Positions 10,101-18,974 are shown, numbered from the stretch's first letter. The stretch: 64,000 nt of DNA from VXYL01 sp965203685 (GCA_965203685.1 OZ241908.1:1674001-1738000); one strand, 5' to 3'. Numbers and translations: made by a program. Notes: generated by a model from the letters alone, not told the origin.

Positions 10101-11099
10101 GGACTTGCCGCTGCCCGGACCGCCGACGATGACGCACAGTCTACGAAAGGTGCCTATGGTCCTCGCATCGACTTGGTCCAGGGTGCGAGTCGACTCATCG
10201 CCGATGGCCTGGTATGCGGCCAGTGCTTCCTCGACGGAGGAATGTTCGCTTGAGCGGCTGTCTCGGACGAAGGCGCGAAGTGGGAGCCACGCCCGGTCGG
10301 TTGGTAGGAGGCGAGGCATGCCCAAGACCTGGAAGCGCTCTGTCCGGGAAAGAGTCCACTCCTGGATGGCGTGGGCCACACCGCCGGGCGAGTCGTTGGT
10401 GGCTGTCGACACTTTGACGTTGGATGCCCGCAATACGGTGAGAAGGTCGGGGAGGGTTCTGCGTTCGCGGTTCGAGGTGGCAGCCATTGCGTCCCGGTAG
10501 AGGGCGTCCCATGCGGCCGGTTCCTGCTCGCGATCGGCGCACAGGTGCGCAAGCTCCGTGCGTGCGGTGTCGATCGCACCGGCAACATCAGGCAGGGCAG
10601 AGATCGTCTTGATGCGCAGGCGCGAACAGATTCCGACGCCGTACCCCTCGTGTTCGAGTCGGTTCTGGAGTTCGGCTTGCGGGCGCGATGGGGGCGAACG
10701 ACTCGCGGTGCCGAGTCGGTGTAGTGCACGGGCGTAGCCGTCCTTGACCGGCGCGCTCGACAGGGGTCCGACCGCAAGGACCGCGTAGTCGCAACGCTTC
10801 GAGGCGATGCCTTCGCAGAGACTGAAGAGCGCCGACCAGAATCTGGTGGAGGCGGTCAGACGCTTCTTGGCTTGAATTTCCACCGCCGTACCGTCGGCGA
10901 GTTCGAGCTGGATGTCGTCGCCGGGTCCACGGGTTTCGAAGCCGATGGCCGTGGGTGGCGACGCGGTCCAGTCACGGTTCCAGGCGACCGGTGTCCCGCG
11001 TATGAGATGGACGTAGGCGATCGTGCCGAGCACGGCTTGGAAGTCGATGCCGGCGGCGGTGGCATCGCCGCCACCGCCGGTGGCGTGCGTTTCAGGCAT
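7131..11099 (-). CDS. STAND NTPase: Cap4-like nuclease - NACHT - HEAT repeats
   Basis: With the ATG at 11099 the protein is 1322 residues; 40 further codons upstream are open but are a low-complexity Pro/Arg tract. Residues about 15-85 look like a PD-(D/E)XK nuclease of the Cap4/DUF4297 kind: GDDIQLEL, then EIQAKK (Asp62, Glu74, Lys78). A NACHT-type NTPase follows, with Walker A GGPGSGKS near residue 325 and Walker B LVVLCDGLDECG near 400. The C-terminal half is helical and ends in HEAT-like repeats (DPDFRTMALSRIL, DANVRDAAYRLL). This architecture is that of bacterial NLR-like antiphage sensors (Avs and bNACHT groups), in which the C-terminal part recognises a phage protein and the nuclease kills or degrades. 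It stands alone, with no partner gene in the same orientation. The antiphage function is inferred from architecture and neighbourhood. Confidence 0.85.
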   Translation of the reverse strand: MPETHATGGGGDATAAGIDFQAVLGTIAYVHLIRGTPVAWNRDWTASPPTAIGFETRGPGDDIQLELADGTAVEIQAKKRLTASTRFWSALFSLCEGIASKRCDYAVLAVGPLSSAPVKDGYARALHRLGTASRSPPSRPQAELQNRLEHEGYGVGICSRLRIKTISALPDVAGAIDTARTELAHLCADREQEPAAWDALYRDAMAATSNRERRTLPDLLTVLRASNVKVSTATNDSPGGVAHAIQEWTLSRTERFQVLGMPRLLPTDRAWLPLRAFVRDSRSSEHSSVEEALAAYQAIGDESTRTLDQVDARTIGTFRRLCVIVGGPGSGKSLLLDVLARDFAKDSFVTLRVRLRDLATRIAAMGCTVEEGILALGLANSGVQPAHFRAAALQDLVVLCDGLDECGSAQSAIASGLRELAASHSSYRIIVTTRPFGYITSELDAWRRYEIAALSESKVPNYLEILCRAALEPDDDRQDSVAARIDAYLGQNNVMGTLARAPLLLGFAASLCLRSRQPGTSKSDLYARIFRMIDQTPPHATASPVPAQAARDSVLNQLGWLSTASPTCSASEIESRCVERLVAMGAQRLQAATDVERSLDYWERAGLVERLRHADIELIAFVHKTCGEFAAARHLADVGAKKAREIIRDELTNPDSLEILDFATQTPLATTMAEMLMAEFEAREPDPKVLDRLFPIIARPETSLPEPDRTSLLERVFQLAMSEDRRKAYRAGARLARSDLSKFPKAADMAESLLRAPAEWSRLIGLAVLAQRFPERLDLDLLDDTFHHFLDRSRDEGFFVFEKRTVLGPVRDRAVFEEFVLGASRCLLSTGDTARQDRTVTAVRAIRNQLTVGFAMRFDALLKEFDRADDAAEKAATRWRPLFEPIVPLVPTGLDGQTATVLRDVAAAFVRGPSGAPPKTGFKFLSAFMGMAGVLEAYPNDFRRWSSEASTLADVHAALRDAASVFGLSKERLAVEALRAVDSIGALDDQNPKRAAYDLFPDVDPPEADWNRAQRLSTDVRLLERLVHHPASWMGRLAAEILDQQLNSSTRASACRRILATGTGDAVHLGGALALELPDQEGCRLILRRLEGPSTAGMYHLFGLLAQTLPILHSSYRPALENGLFHCGSMAAAAAARWCHAAGSPNNDWLAPLLHRALQHWLDHEDDPGPIYHPPGSPRESLLHALCDIGGADPSMLASLTTHRRHDVGGTAVKCLVRLAIRSADTRTALVDMVVGRRFEPELCDTLIDKDIPFERDELTAMSALADDPDPDFRTMALSRILNHPRMDRTAAAEVARTMTQDGDANVRDAAYRLLDPNPEPA

Positions 11100-11542
11100 G
11101 GGAACTAGCACCGTCGCTGTCGCGTGCGGGCGGGCCGGGGGCGAGGAGTGTCGGGGGACCATGGGCGCGCGCGGGCCCCGGCCTCGGGGCGGCATTGGCA
11201 CCTTCGAGTCTGACCGCACTGGTCGTCAACGCGGGTCGTCCCCGACTGTCGCGCGTGGGGCGGAATCGGAGGTGAGGGACCGTCGGAGGCAGTCATGGGT
11301 GTCGGCGGCTGCTTGGGAACGTGGGCAACATACGGTAGGTCGTGTCGATGTCAAGGGATGATGGTCCGGCGGATGGTGCTGATGAGTTCCGGTGACGCGC
11401 GGGGCGTCGACGGAGCCTTGGCCGCTGCGCGCTGTTGAGCGGTGGTGCTATGGTACGGGGCACCGAGAAGCCCGCGATTTGCGCGGGCATCCCAGTGGGG
11501 ACCGACCGGTCCTCAGCATGACAATCGAAGAGGAGATGGCAC
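11100..11542. other. Divergent intergenic region
   Basis: About 440 bp between the STAND gene and the 121-residue protein. It must hold both promoters if both genes are expressed. I see no confident -35/-10 pair, repeat or RNA gene. Confidence 0.35.
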
Positions 11543-11908
11543 ATGAAGGAGTTCATGGGCGAAGTCGTGGCTTGTCCGGGGCAATCGGCGGAGGCCGTCG
11601 CGGAAGCGGTGTTCTACGTGGTTGGCTGCGAGGAGCATCGGAACGGCGACGTGCGCGTGGTGGAGTACCGCTACGGCAACCGGGTCGTCGTGCTGGAGTT
11701 GCAGCGGGCGGTCATGGACCAGGTGCAGTTCGAGCGCGTCGAACGGTTGTTCGGCGCCGCGCGGGGCCAGAGGGGCGTGCGCGAGCGCGTGACGGCGCTC
11801 TGGGACCGCGATGTCGACCAGATGCTCGTGGTCCGCGGCGCGTCGTGCGATCGGTGGGTTGTGCTGCACGGCGAGATCCCGCCGGTGGACGACGGCGACG
11901 TGGACTAG
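11543..11908 (+). CDS. Small hypothetical protein
   Basis: A 121-residue acidic protein preceded by a good ribosome-binding sequence (GAGGAG, about 8 nt before the ATG). It alternates predicted strands and helices (VRVVEYRYGNRVVVLELQRAV, VQFERVERLFGAARG) and ends in a Pro/Asp-rich tail. There is no signal peptide or membrane segment. It is divergent from the STAND gene across 440 bp. I do not recognise the family and cannot assign a function; a role alongside the neighbouring defence genes is only a possibility. Confidence 0.55.
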   Translation: MKEFMGEVVACPGQSAEAVAEAVFYVVGCEEHRNGDVRVVEYRYGNRVVVLELQRAVMDQVQFERVERLFGAARGQRGVRERVTALWDRDVDQMLVVRGASCDRWVVLHGEIPPVDDGDVD

Positions 11909-12049
11909 GAACGCGGCCTGGCCGGGACGGGTGCGCGGAGGAGGTTCCCTTGGGGACCGCTCCCCGCGGCCAATGAGGTGCGACTCCCGTCGTCCCGCGT
12001 GGCCGGGGGGCGCGGGGGGCAGGGACGGGTGTACGGTTCGATGGTGCTT

Positions 12050-12859
12050 TGCCGGCTTGGCGGTTGGCGTGATGAACAGGCACGATGCTGTCGTAGCGCA
12101 AAGCCATGTGCACCGGTTCGCCCGTGATCGGCGTCGTGTCGAACAGATCGAGGGGCTCGCTATGGGGATGACCGTACCGGGCGGGATCGGGAACGAAGGT
12201 CGTCATCGGCAGAGGGACCAAGCCGGCCCAGACGGGACGCGGCTGAAACGTGACGAACGCAGGTATGCGCCTTGGCGTGGCCCGGCATGGTGGGGGTCCA
12301 TGATCCAACGCAAGGCATCGGTAAAGCTCGCGAGTTCGTCCGGCGGCAGCAGAGTCAACCCGATTCGGACGAAAGCCTTGATGACGGCCAGAGGCGTATA
12401 CGCGTCGCGGGTGACAACGAGCTTGAGCTGGTTCTTCTCCCAGACGATGTCGACCATCGGATCGTGCTCGTGGTCCGAGCTGCGAAAAGTGCCCTGCTCG
12501 ACGTCGATGCGCCAAGCGTGGTCGGTGGAGCCGTGTCGCTTGAGGGAAGGAACGCTTGTCTTCCCTGAGATTCGGCTGAACGTCCGGTCCTGCTTCGCGC
12601 GTGCGCCTAGGTCGTTTTCGATGCCAGTACCGAAAAAGTGGTTGCACTCGTCGCATTCCCAGTTTGTGAACAGGCTCTTGTTGCCGAGCGCTTCGGGAAT
12701 GGCATGCGCCTTGCTTCTGAACGAAGCCTGGGGCTCGCCAGGGCCGCAGAAACGGCAGACCCGATCCGGGGCAGACCCGAGCACGACGCGGTGCCCGGGC
12801 CGGACAACGTGGTAGCAGAGGAAGTCGTACGTGGCGTTGTAGAAGGAGTTGGCCTGCAA
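12050..12859 (-). pseudogene. HNH endonuclease gene with a frameshift
   Basis: The N-terminal frame (12859 to about 12270, TTG start) carries a zinc-binding HNH layout: CRFCG, then KAHAIPEALGN, then CDECNHFFG at roughly residues 34-80. This is typical of HNH_5-like endonucleases. Near 12270 the family-like sequence jumps to another frame and continues RIPAFVTFQPRPVW through LDLFDTTPITGEPVHMALR to about 12050. The unshifted frame ends 21 codons after the jump in unrelated residues. One inserted or deleted base near 12265-12275 explains this. It could be a true inactivating mutation or an assembly error. The start is uncertain because TTG lacks a clear ribosome-binding site. Confidence 0.65.
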
Positions 12860-13845
12860 GACGCTTGACGGTCGCCGCCTCAGTGCGTTGCCTTGAATTC
12901 GGGAGCGTGTAAGCTAAAGGTGGTGCCACTCGCGAGCAATGCTCCACTAGAGACGCCAAGGCGCAGGACCACCATTGGGGGCTTTCGAGCAGCGGGGGAA
13001 CGGAGGATTGCGGGGCCAAGTTTGTCACCGGCGCGGGCCAAGCGCCGCCGGAAGAGTCCCAAGTTGCCCAACCGTCGGCGCCCGGAGTTGCTGGCGCATG
13101 TCGAAAGCGGGGAAGACCGCATCGGCGATCCGCCGAGGTGTTCTACGCTGTTGGGCGATGTCGACCACAGGCGGCATGCCTACGGAACGTAACTGAAACG
13201 ACAGCGGTGCCGCACTCAGTACGGTTGCCGAGTTCGCTGCACGGACCGGCTTGTGCGAACGCTTGCGGTGGGAGGACGCGCGCGACCTGGCCGTCAAACG
13301 TAACGAACGTGAACTCGCAGACAAAGTGAAGAACCGAGTGGTAGCTTCCGGCATCGGTGACGGCGCGCGCGACGGGGTAGGAGAGCAGGTCCTTGTTCAC
13401 TTGGGAGCCGATGCCGATCCCGAGGTCGTTGGCGGTGCCGGCGTGGGTTTCGGTTGGCGACAAGGGCGGGAGCATGGCACGGAACCGCCCGGCCTGATCC
13501 ATGCCTGGGGAACGCCCGGGAGCGCGGCTGCTGCGCCAACTATGAAGCAATCAAATTATTGATTTCACGCAATTTTATTGGCGTATGGCCGCCGCGACAC
13601 GGGTCGCGTGCCCTTGAAAGGCCGTGACCTCCGGTTCTGGAGTCGCCGAAGGAAACGGTTCGGTCGCTGCCGGTACTTGGTGGCCTCGAGACAGCGCATA
13701 AGGGCATCGTCAGGAGCTGGGCGACCTGCGCGAGACGGGGAAGGAAGCGTGTTCGTTGTCCGCCGAGCCGTGCCTCCGCGGCCGCGCGGCGTGTGGTAGG
13801 TTGCACTGCCGCGCAGTCAAGTGCGTCGACAGGGTGCATGCACGG
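12860..13845. other. Gene-poor stretch with repeat copy B and an AT-rich palindrome
   Basis: No supported gene. It contains the copy-B repeat (13333-13443) and, at 13541-13580, a short AT-rich island that stands out from the GC-rich surroundings. Within it 13550-13563 reads ATCAA-ATTA-TTGAT, a perfect 5-bp inverted repeat that might be an operator or promoter element for the downstream plus-strand gene. Confidence 0.35.
13333..13443. repeat. Mosaic repeat, copy B (contiguous)
   Basis: This continuous segment matches both separated blocks at 6383-6450 and 6631-6680. On the minus strand it reads VNKDLLSYPVARAV, similar to DKDLLPYPVVRTI of the remnant at 6331-6474, so it looks like a second, more decayed relic of the same gene. 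Confidence 0.6.
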
Positions 13846-14592
13846 ATGTGCAAGTTCATGGCTCCGAAAGAACTGCGCAAACGATTCGAAGCCTACGGCC
13901 ACTTCTATCGCCTGCGCCGCGCCGAAGGAGACGAGCTGCGTTGCCGGTCGACGCTGGAGATCGTTCGAGTCGCGCGTGTCCGGGAACGTGGTGGGGCCCT
14001 TCTGGACCGGCCTCCCGAGATCCTCGTCTTCATGATGAATCCAGGCTCGTCGTACAGATGGGGAGACCGCGGCTACGCCGGCAACCGCGTTGCGGCCCGG
14101 GCGATCGGCATGGACGCGAGGTCGAGCCTCGTGCAAGCCTATCCGGACAAGGTTCAGTACCAGATCATGCGAGTGATGGCGCGCGTCGGTTTGTCTCACG
14201 TACGCGTCCTGAACCTGTCCGACATCCGCGAATCGAACAGTCGGACATTCCTGGCCGGCGTGCGGGACGAAGCCGTCCCGGCGGATTCGATCCTGTCGTC
14301 GATTCGCCGCGACGAGTTGGCGGCAAGGGCTGGGCCCCTTGCGCTGCCGATCGTCGCCGGTTGGGGCCGGGATGCCCGAATCAGTCCTCTCGCGACCGCG
14401 TGCGAGAGTTCGCTCCATGGATTGCGGGACGCCCTAGGCGTCAATACGCCGCTCCGGTTCATCGGCGCCCGTCAGGTGCCGCCCGAGCCCCGGCACACGC
14501 TGTTGTTCGACTACCCGGCCCCCCGCGGCGCGAACAAGGCTCGTATGCTCGATTGGGTTCGGACGATTGCCAGGGACGTCGGACAGCCGTAG
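13846..14592 (+). CDS. DUF1643-like protein
   Basis: From the ATG at 13846 (AGGGTG 9 nt upstream) the protein has 248 residues; a second ATG at 13858 is also possible. The motif ILVFMMNPGSSY near residue 64 followed by VRVLNLSDIRESNSRTF near 128 fits the DUF1643 fold, whose members carry a FIMLNPS motif and a later VVNLFP motif. A C-terminal segment (LPIVAGWGRD, then FIGARQVPPEPRHTLLFDYP) also fits. The biochemical function of DUF1643 is not established; it is frequent in phage and mobile DNA. It sits among defence-type cargo, 195 bp before a small membrane protein. Confidence 0.55.
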   Translation: MCKFMAPKELRKRFEAYGHFYRLRRAEGDELRCRSTLEIVRVARVRERGGALLDRPPEILVFMMNPGSSYRWGDRGYAGNRVAARAIGMDARSSLVQAYPDKVQYQIMRVMARVGLSHVRVLNLSDIRESNSRTFLAGVRDEAVPADSILSSIRRDELAARAGPLALPIVAGWGRDARISPLATACESSLHGLRDALGVNTPLRFIGARQVPPEPRHTLLFDYPAPRGANKARMLDWVRTIARDVGQP

Positions 14593-14786
14593 AACCGGTG
14601 AAGCCTATCCAAGGGCAAGGCGGCCATGAGAGCGCGCGAGACGGATGTGCGGACATGGGCCGCGCTGCGGCGTGGTGGCCCGGCGATGTCGCGGGGAGGT
14701 GCTGTGATGCTGTACGGTGTCGACCGGGTGCCGTGGCGGTGGAAGGCCGCTCGGCCGGGCAGGCAGGACTGGCGGGGGCAGGGCGT

Positions 14787-15083
14787 ATGGCGACGGACTT
14801 GGAGGATGCGGCGGAGATGATGGCCTGGGTGCCGGACTCGCCCTTCGCGAGAGTCGAAGTCGCGCTCGGCGCCATGTGCCGGAACCAACTGGACAGGAAT
14901 GCCGTCCAGGACGATCACAACGTCGTCACGATCGAGGCTCTGCGGGCGCTCGAGGAAGGACAGCGGGAACTCAACCGCCAGATGAAAGGCACGGCGGTCC
15001 GGGACACCCTGTTGCTGACGTTCGCGACCTTGACGTTCATCGCGGCGGTGGTCGCGGCGGTGGCGGCCGTCGCAGCCCTTTGA
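14787..15083 (+). CDS. Small C-terminally anchored membrane protein
   Basis: This 98-residue frame starts at ATG 14787, is acidic over its first half, has a short charged helix (ALRALEEGQRELNRQMKG), and ends in one strongly hydrophobic segment (LLLTFATLTFIAAVVAAVAA). That predicts a tail-anchored or single-pass inner-membrane protein. Third-position GC is high throughout. It follows the DUF1643-like gene on the same strand and is convergent with the broken nuclease gene. I do not recognise the family. Small membrane proteins of this type occur in several defence systems, but nothing here shows that. Confidence 0.5.
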   Translation: MATDLEDAAEMMAWVPDSPFARVEVALGAMCRNQLDRNAVQDDHNVVTIEALRALEEGQRELNRQMKGTAVRDTLLLTFATLTFIAAVVAAVAAVAAL

Positions 15084-15320
15084 GGGTCTGGCCCGAATCG
15101 TCCGGCGCAGTCGCAACGCGTTCGCTGCGGTTCGCGGGCCGGTGCCTTCCTGCCCTGCTCCGAGGGCGTCGGCGTCCCGCCGTCGGCGCGCCTCGGATGC
15201 AACGGCCCGGATGCGAGAGTGTTGAGCTTCGTTCCCTGCTTGCTGCGCCGGCCTTGCCGTTTTCGACGACGCGCGTTGGCCGTTCGATGCTGCGCAGGTC
15301 CCGCGGCCCCCCCGGGACGG

Positions 15321-17390
15321 TCACCGCGGCGGGGCCGCGCCGCCGTCGACGCGTTTCCTGGCCGGGTACGCGGGCACGGCCGCGGCAAGGTGTTCGTCCG
15401 GCTGCCACTCGTAGGCGATGAGTACGACGTGGCGGAGCGTGGCGAAGTCCCGTCCGTCCAAGCCAATGCCGAACCAGGTCGATACCCGGCCTTCGTACTT
15501 TCGCACGTGGCACACGTCGGCCAGGTATTTCCTGGCACGCGCTGCGGGGAGCGTGTTCGCCTGGATCGTCAGACCCGCGTCGAGGTCGCGCATCAGCATG
15601 CCGATCCCGTGCAGTCCCGTGCGCCGGCCTTGCTGGCGCCACGTGTCGATGGCCTTGTCGACCCCATCGACCACGTTCTCCGACAGCTTCAGAAGCACGA
15701 GCCCGAGTTCCAGGGCGGCCGGATCCGGTTGCTTTTCGATCTGCGCGAGAACCGTCCCGATCACCGTGCTCTTCATTCGCGTGAGGATCCCGTCCGGCGT
15801 CGCTTTGCCCGGCATCCCGGCGCGTCGGACCATCATCGCCAGATCCAGGTCCGGGGTGGCCTGGTCGAGGATCGCCAGCATGTCCGTGTCGCGGTCGATC
15901 CAGAGGTTCTCGCGCAGGTGCACCGCGAGCACGCCGAGCTCGTCGGGCGCGAGAATGCTCTCGTGGTAGTTCACCCGGCGGTCCAGGTAGCTCAGGAATT
16001 ACAGCGGCGTCGCCAGCATCTCGGCGAGCACGTCGATGAGGAAGACGTCGGCGACCAGCGGCGGCTGGATTCGGTCGGTGCGCCGGTACCGGAGGAAGTG
16101 GCTGGCCTGGAACGTCAGGGCTGGGTACGGGTCCGACACCGCGCAGACGATGTACGCCTCCTTGAGCTGACGCCGAACGGGCGGCCGGCCGCCGCCCTGC
16201 AGGCGCAAGGCGCAGTTCCCCTCGAGCAGGTGCTGCGCGCACGAGTACGCCTGATCGTACGCGTCCTGCACGGCCTTGCCGAAGTCGTCCGTCGCCTGGC
16301 GCAGGTCGCCCTTGCGCGCCTTGACGGTGAGACGCTTCGATTTCGCCTGCACGACGATGGCCCGGTCGCCGTAGAGCACGAGAACGTCCACTTCGCCGAG
16401 CGTCCGCTTGCCGGCGACGATCGTCACGTTGGCGAACACCCGGCCGGGCCCGAAGACCGCCGAGAGCCGCTTGGCGCAGAAACGCTCCGTGAACCGTCCG
16501 CGATGGTCGGCGTGCGTGTCGCGGTAGTTTGCGTCGTTGGCCATCCAGTACGAGGGCGTCGTGTAGACGGCCTCGCAAAGCGTGGTGTTTTGGAACAGCA
16601 GGTAGCGTCCGGCAGCCACCCGCACGAGCGGCGTTGCGGCGATGCCGTTGAAGTCGCTGGCCGTGGCGAAGGCGTCGTTCGTGTCCCGCAGGACGAAGGC
16701 GTCGAGGACCGCGCCGGTCGTGCGTTCGTCCAGTTCGCAAGCCGCGGCGACCTCGGCCGCCGCGAGGACGAAGGGTTCGAGCAGGTCGCGGCGCGAGGGC
16801 TGAATCGACCGCTGGCGCAGCACTCCCTCCATCGCGGGGGCGCGGACCGAGATGACCGCCTTGGCCACCGCGACGGCGTCCTCGATGGAGAAGCCCCGAG
16901 TGGTCGAAAGCCACGCGTTGTCGGCCGCGTACCGGTCGACGGCCAGGTCCAGGTACTGCGACTCGTAGGCGGACTCGGGGCCGTAGATGATGGGTTCGCG
17001 CAGAGCTTCGCCGAGCCCCTTTCCGCCGGCGCGGGAGGAGGGCGCAAGCGGCTCGCCGATGACGTCGTGCAACTCCGCCATGAGTCTCGCCGTCTTCTTC
17101 ATGTGTCTCCGCGTGGCGGAGGGCCTGGGTTTCGCGAGATCCAGATTCCCTTGGACGGCGAGGCCGGCCAGGATGTCGATTTCGCGCCTGGTCAGCCCCC
17201 CGCCCAGGGCGCGCACGCTCTCGGCGGTCGCGACGCCGCCGTGCGACGGAAGCATGTTCCCCCGCATCCAGTACGCCGCGATCGTGTGCGCGTAGCCGCG
17301 GGACCGGCAGAGGCGCTTGAGGTCCTCGAAAATCGCGGACTCGGTCCTGGGCCGCCTTGCCCCGAAGTGCCACAGCCGGGGGATTCTCAC
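15321..17390 (-). pseudogene. NERD-like nuclease gene interrupted by in-frame TAA
   Basis: The GTG start at 17390 (GAGG 8 nt upstream) opens a 463-codon frame that ends at TAA 15999-16001. The same frame then continues without another stop to 15321 with sequence of the same composition (FLSYLDRRVNYHESILAPDEL... and onward), so the intact protein would be about 689 residues. Near residues 325-350 is GEVDVLVLYGDRAIVVQAKS, the Glu-Val-Asp and Gln-x-Lys signature of a NERD or Mrr-like PD-(D/E)XK nuclease. A membrane segment is not seen. One base change would restore a sense codon, so this is either a young pseudogene or a sequence error; readthrough of TAA is unlikely. Confidence 0.7.
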
Positions 17391-17748
17391 CCGCGGCCTC
17401 GTGCCGGCCGCTCGCCGTGGCGCTTGGCGTCCTGCGCGCGTGCGTGGGGAGCGGCCCGGGCCGTGTTTCCAAGACCGTCAGACACACCTTCGTCCTCCAT
17501 GCGCGGCACCGGGTAATTGTCCATGCACGGGAGGCGGCACGACAGGGGGTCGGCATGTGGTCGCCACCACGTGACCTTGGCGCGAACGGGCTTGCGGCTG
17601 CCGGGTGCCGGTCCAGAGGCCGCGGCCGAGATCGCGTGCCGGGTTCGGCCTGCGGCCGGAGCGCTGCGGACACGGTGTGGCGGCCTTGGCCGCTCGCGTC
17701 TGGCAGCTGAAAGGTGCGCGCTTCGCGGAGCATGCCCCGGGCGGCGTC
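17391..17748. other. Intergenic region between nuclease gene and integrase
   Basis: About 360 bp with no supported gene. It is GC-rich and contains several short inverted repeats (for example around 17615-17660) that could act as a terminator for the integrase gene, but none has a T-run. Confidence 0.3.
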
Positions 17749-18927
17749 TCAAGGGGCTGTGAGATAGTCCGCCCATTGCTGCATGAGCTCCCTGCGCTTT
17801 TCGAGGAGGTCCGTCCGGAAGTAGGCCGCTTCGACCTTGTTGGCGACCTTGTGCGCGAGGGCGGCTTCGACGATTTCGCGGTGGAACGACGTGCGCTCCG
17901 CCGCCCAGTCGCGGAACGAGGAGCGGAAGCCGTGGGGGACGGCGCCGACCTTGTTCTCCTTGAGCAGTTTGCTCAAGGTCGTGTCGCTCATCGGCTTGCC
18001 CGTGACGCTGGGGAAGAGGAGCCCCGTGTGGTCGGCGATGTCGTGCGCTTCGGCGAGCACGGCCATGGCCGCGGAACTCAGCGGGACGCGGTGCTCGGCA
18101 CCGGCCTTCATGCGCGTGCCCGGGATCACCCACAGTTCCATGTCTGGGTCGATCTCCGACCAGAGGGCGCCGCGCACCTCGCCGCTTCGGGCTGCGGTGA
18201 GCACGAGGAAGCGGAAGGCGAGCTTGGTGCCGGTCCAGGCGTCGGTGTGGTTGACGGTCGCGAGGGCTGTGCGGACCTCGCCGTGCGGAAGGGCCGACTG
18301 GGCGCGCGACCGCTGCGCATCGCCGCGACGGGTCGGGAGGGCGGCGCTGGCGACGTCGAGCGGGTTGTCGGGCCGGTGCCCTTCGGCGACGGCGAGCTTG
18401 AAGACCGCGGACAGGCGGTGCTTGATCTTCATGGCGGTCTCGCGCTTGCTTTGCCAGAGGTCGCGGAGCACGCCGATGCAGTCCGCGCTGGTGACGGCGT
18501 CCACGCGCAGGTCCATGATGGCGGCGGCGTGTCGGCCGAGGCCGTTGCGCCACTCGCGGGTGGTCCGTTCGGCATCGCGCCAGGTGGGCGCGTCGCGCCG
18601 GATGACGGCCTCCATGGTTTCGGCGACGGTGGGGATGCGGCGTTGCCGTGCCTGCCGGGGATCGCGCCCAGTGCTGGCGATCCGGGCGTTCTCGAGGGCG
18701 CGGGCGCGGGCTTCGGCGAGGGTGACGAGCGGGTAGCCGCCGAGGCCTATGTTGGCGGGCCTGCCCTTGATGCGCAGGCGCTGGTACCAGCGCTTGACAC
18801 CGTTGGGCTGGACGATCAGCGTGAGGCCGTAGTGGCCGCGCCCGTCGCCGTAGGTGCGTACGCGGGAGTCGGCCTTGACGGTGCGGACGAAGGCGGCGGT
18901 GAGTTCGTTTCTGTGTCTCGAAGGCAT
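17749..18927 (-). CDS. P4-type tyrosine recombinase (integrase)
   Basis: This 392-residue protein begins with an arm-type DNA-binding domain of the DUF4102 kind (GHYGLTLIVQPNGVKRWYQR, residues about 31-50, then IGLGGYPLVTLAEAR). The C-terminal catalytic domain has the full tyrosine-recombinase set: Arg247 in AARSGEVRG, His332-x-x-Arg335 in HGFRSSFRDWAAE, His359 in ALAHK and Tyr369 in AAYFRTDL. It integrates and excises the genetic element at its attachment site. It is the last element gene before the chromosomal stub at 19067-19208, the expected position for such an integrase next to an attachment site. The gene looks intact, so the element may still be mobilisable if its other end survives. 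Confidence 0.93.
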   Translation of the reverse strand: MPSRHRNELTAAFVRTVKADSRVRTYGDGRGHYGLTLIVQPNGVKRWYQRLRIKGRPANIGLGGYPLVTLAEARARALENARIASTGRDPRQARQRRIPTVAETMEAVIRRDAPTWRDAERTTREWRNGLGRHAAAIMDLRVDAVTSADCIGVLRDLWQSKRETAMKIKHRLSAVFKLAVAEGHRPDNPLDVASAALPTRRGDAQRSRAQSALPHGEVRTALATVNHTDAWTGTKLAFRFLVLTAARSGEVRGALWSEIDPDMELWVIPGTRMKAGAEHRVPLSSAAMAVLAEAHDIADHTGLLFPSVTGKPMSDTTLSKLLKENKVGAVPHGFRSSFRDWAAERTSFHREIVEAALAHKVANKVEAAYFRTDLLEKRRELMQQWADYLTAP

Positions 18928-18974
18928 GTGGGGGCGTGAATTCGCGTAGCACTAGGCGTAGCACTTTGAAGCTT

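Noticed and set aside
15999..16001. Selenocysteine or pyrrolysine recoding at the stop in the nuclease gene
   Set aside because: The codon is TAA, which is not used for either amino acid; nonsense mutation or sequence error is the simpler view.
15219..17516. Plus-strand frame of 765 codons opposite the broken nuclease gene
   Set aside because: Translation is low complexity and unlike any family, while the minus strand carries the nuclease signature.
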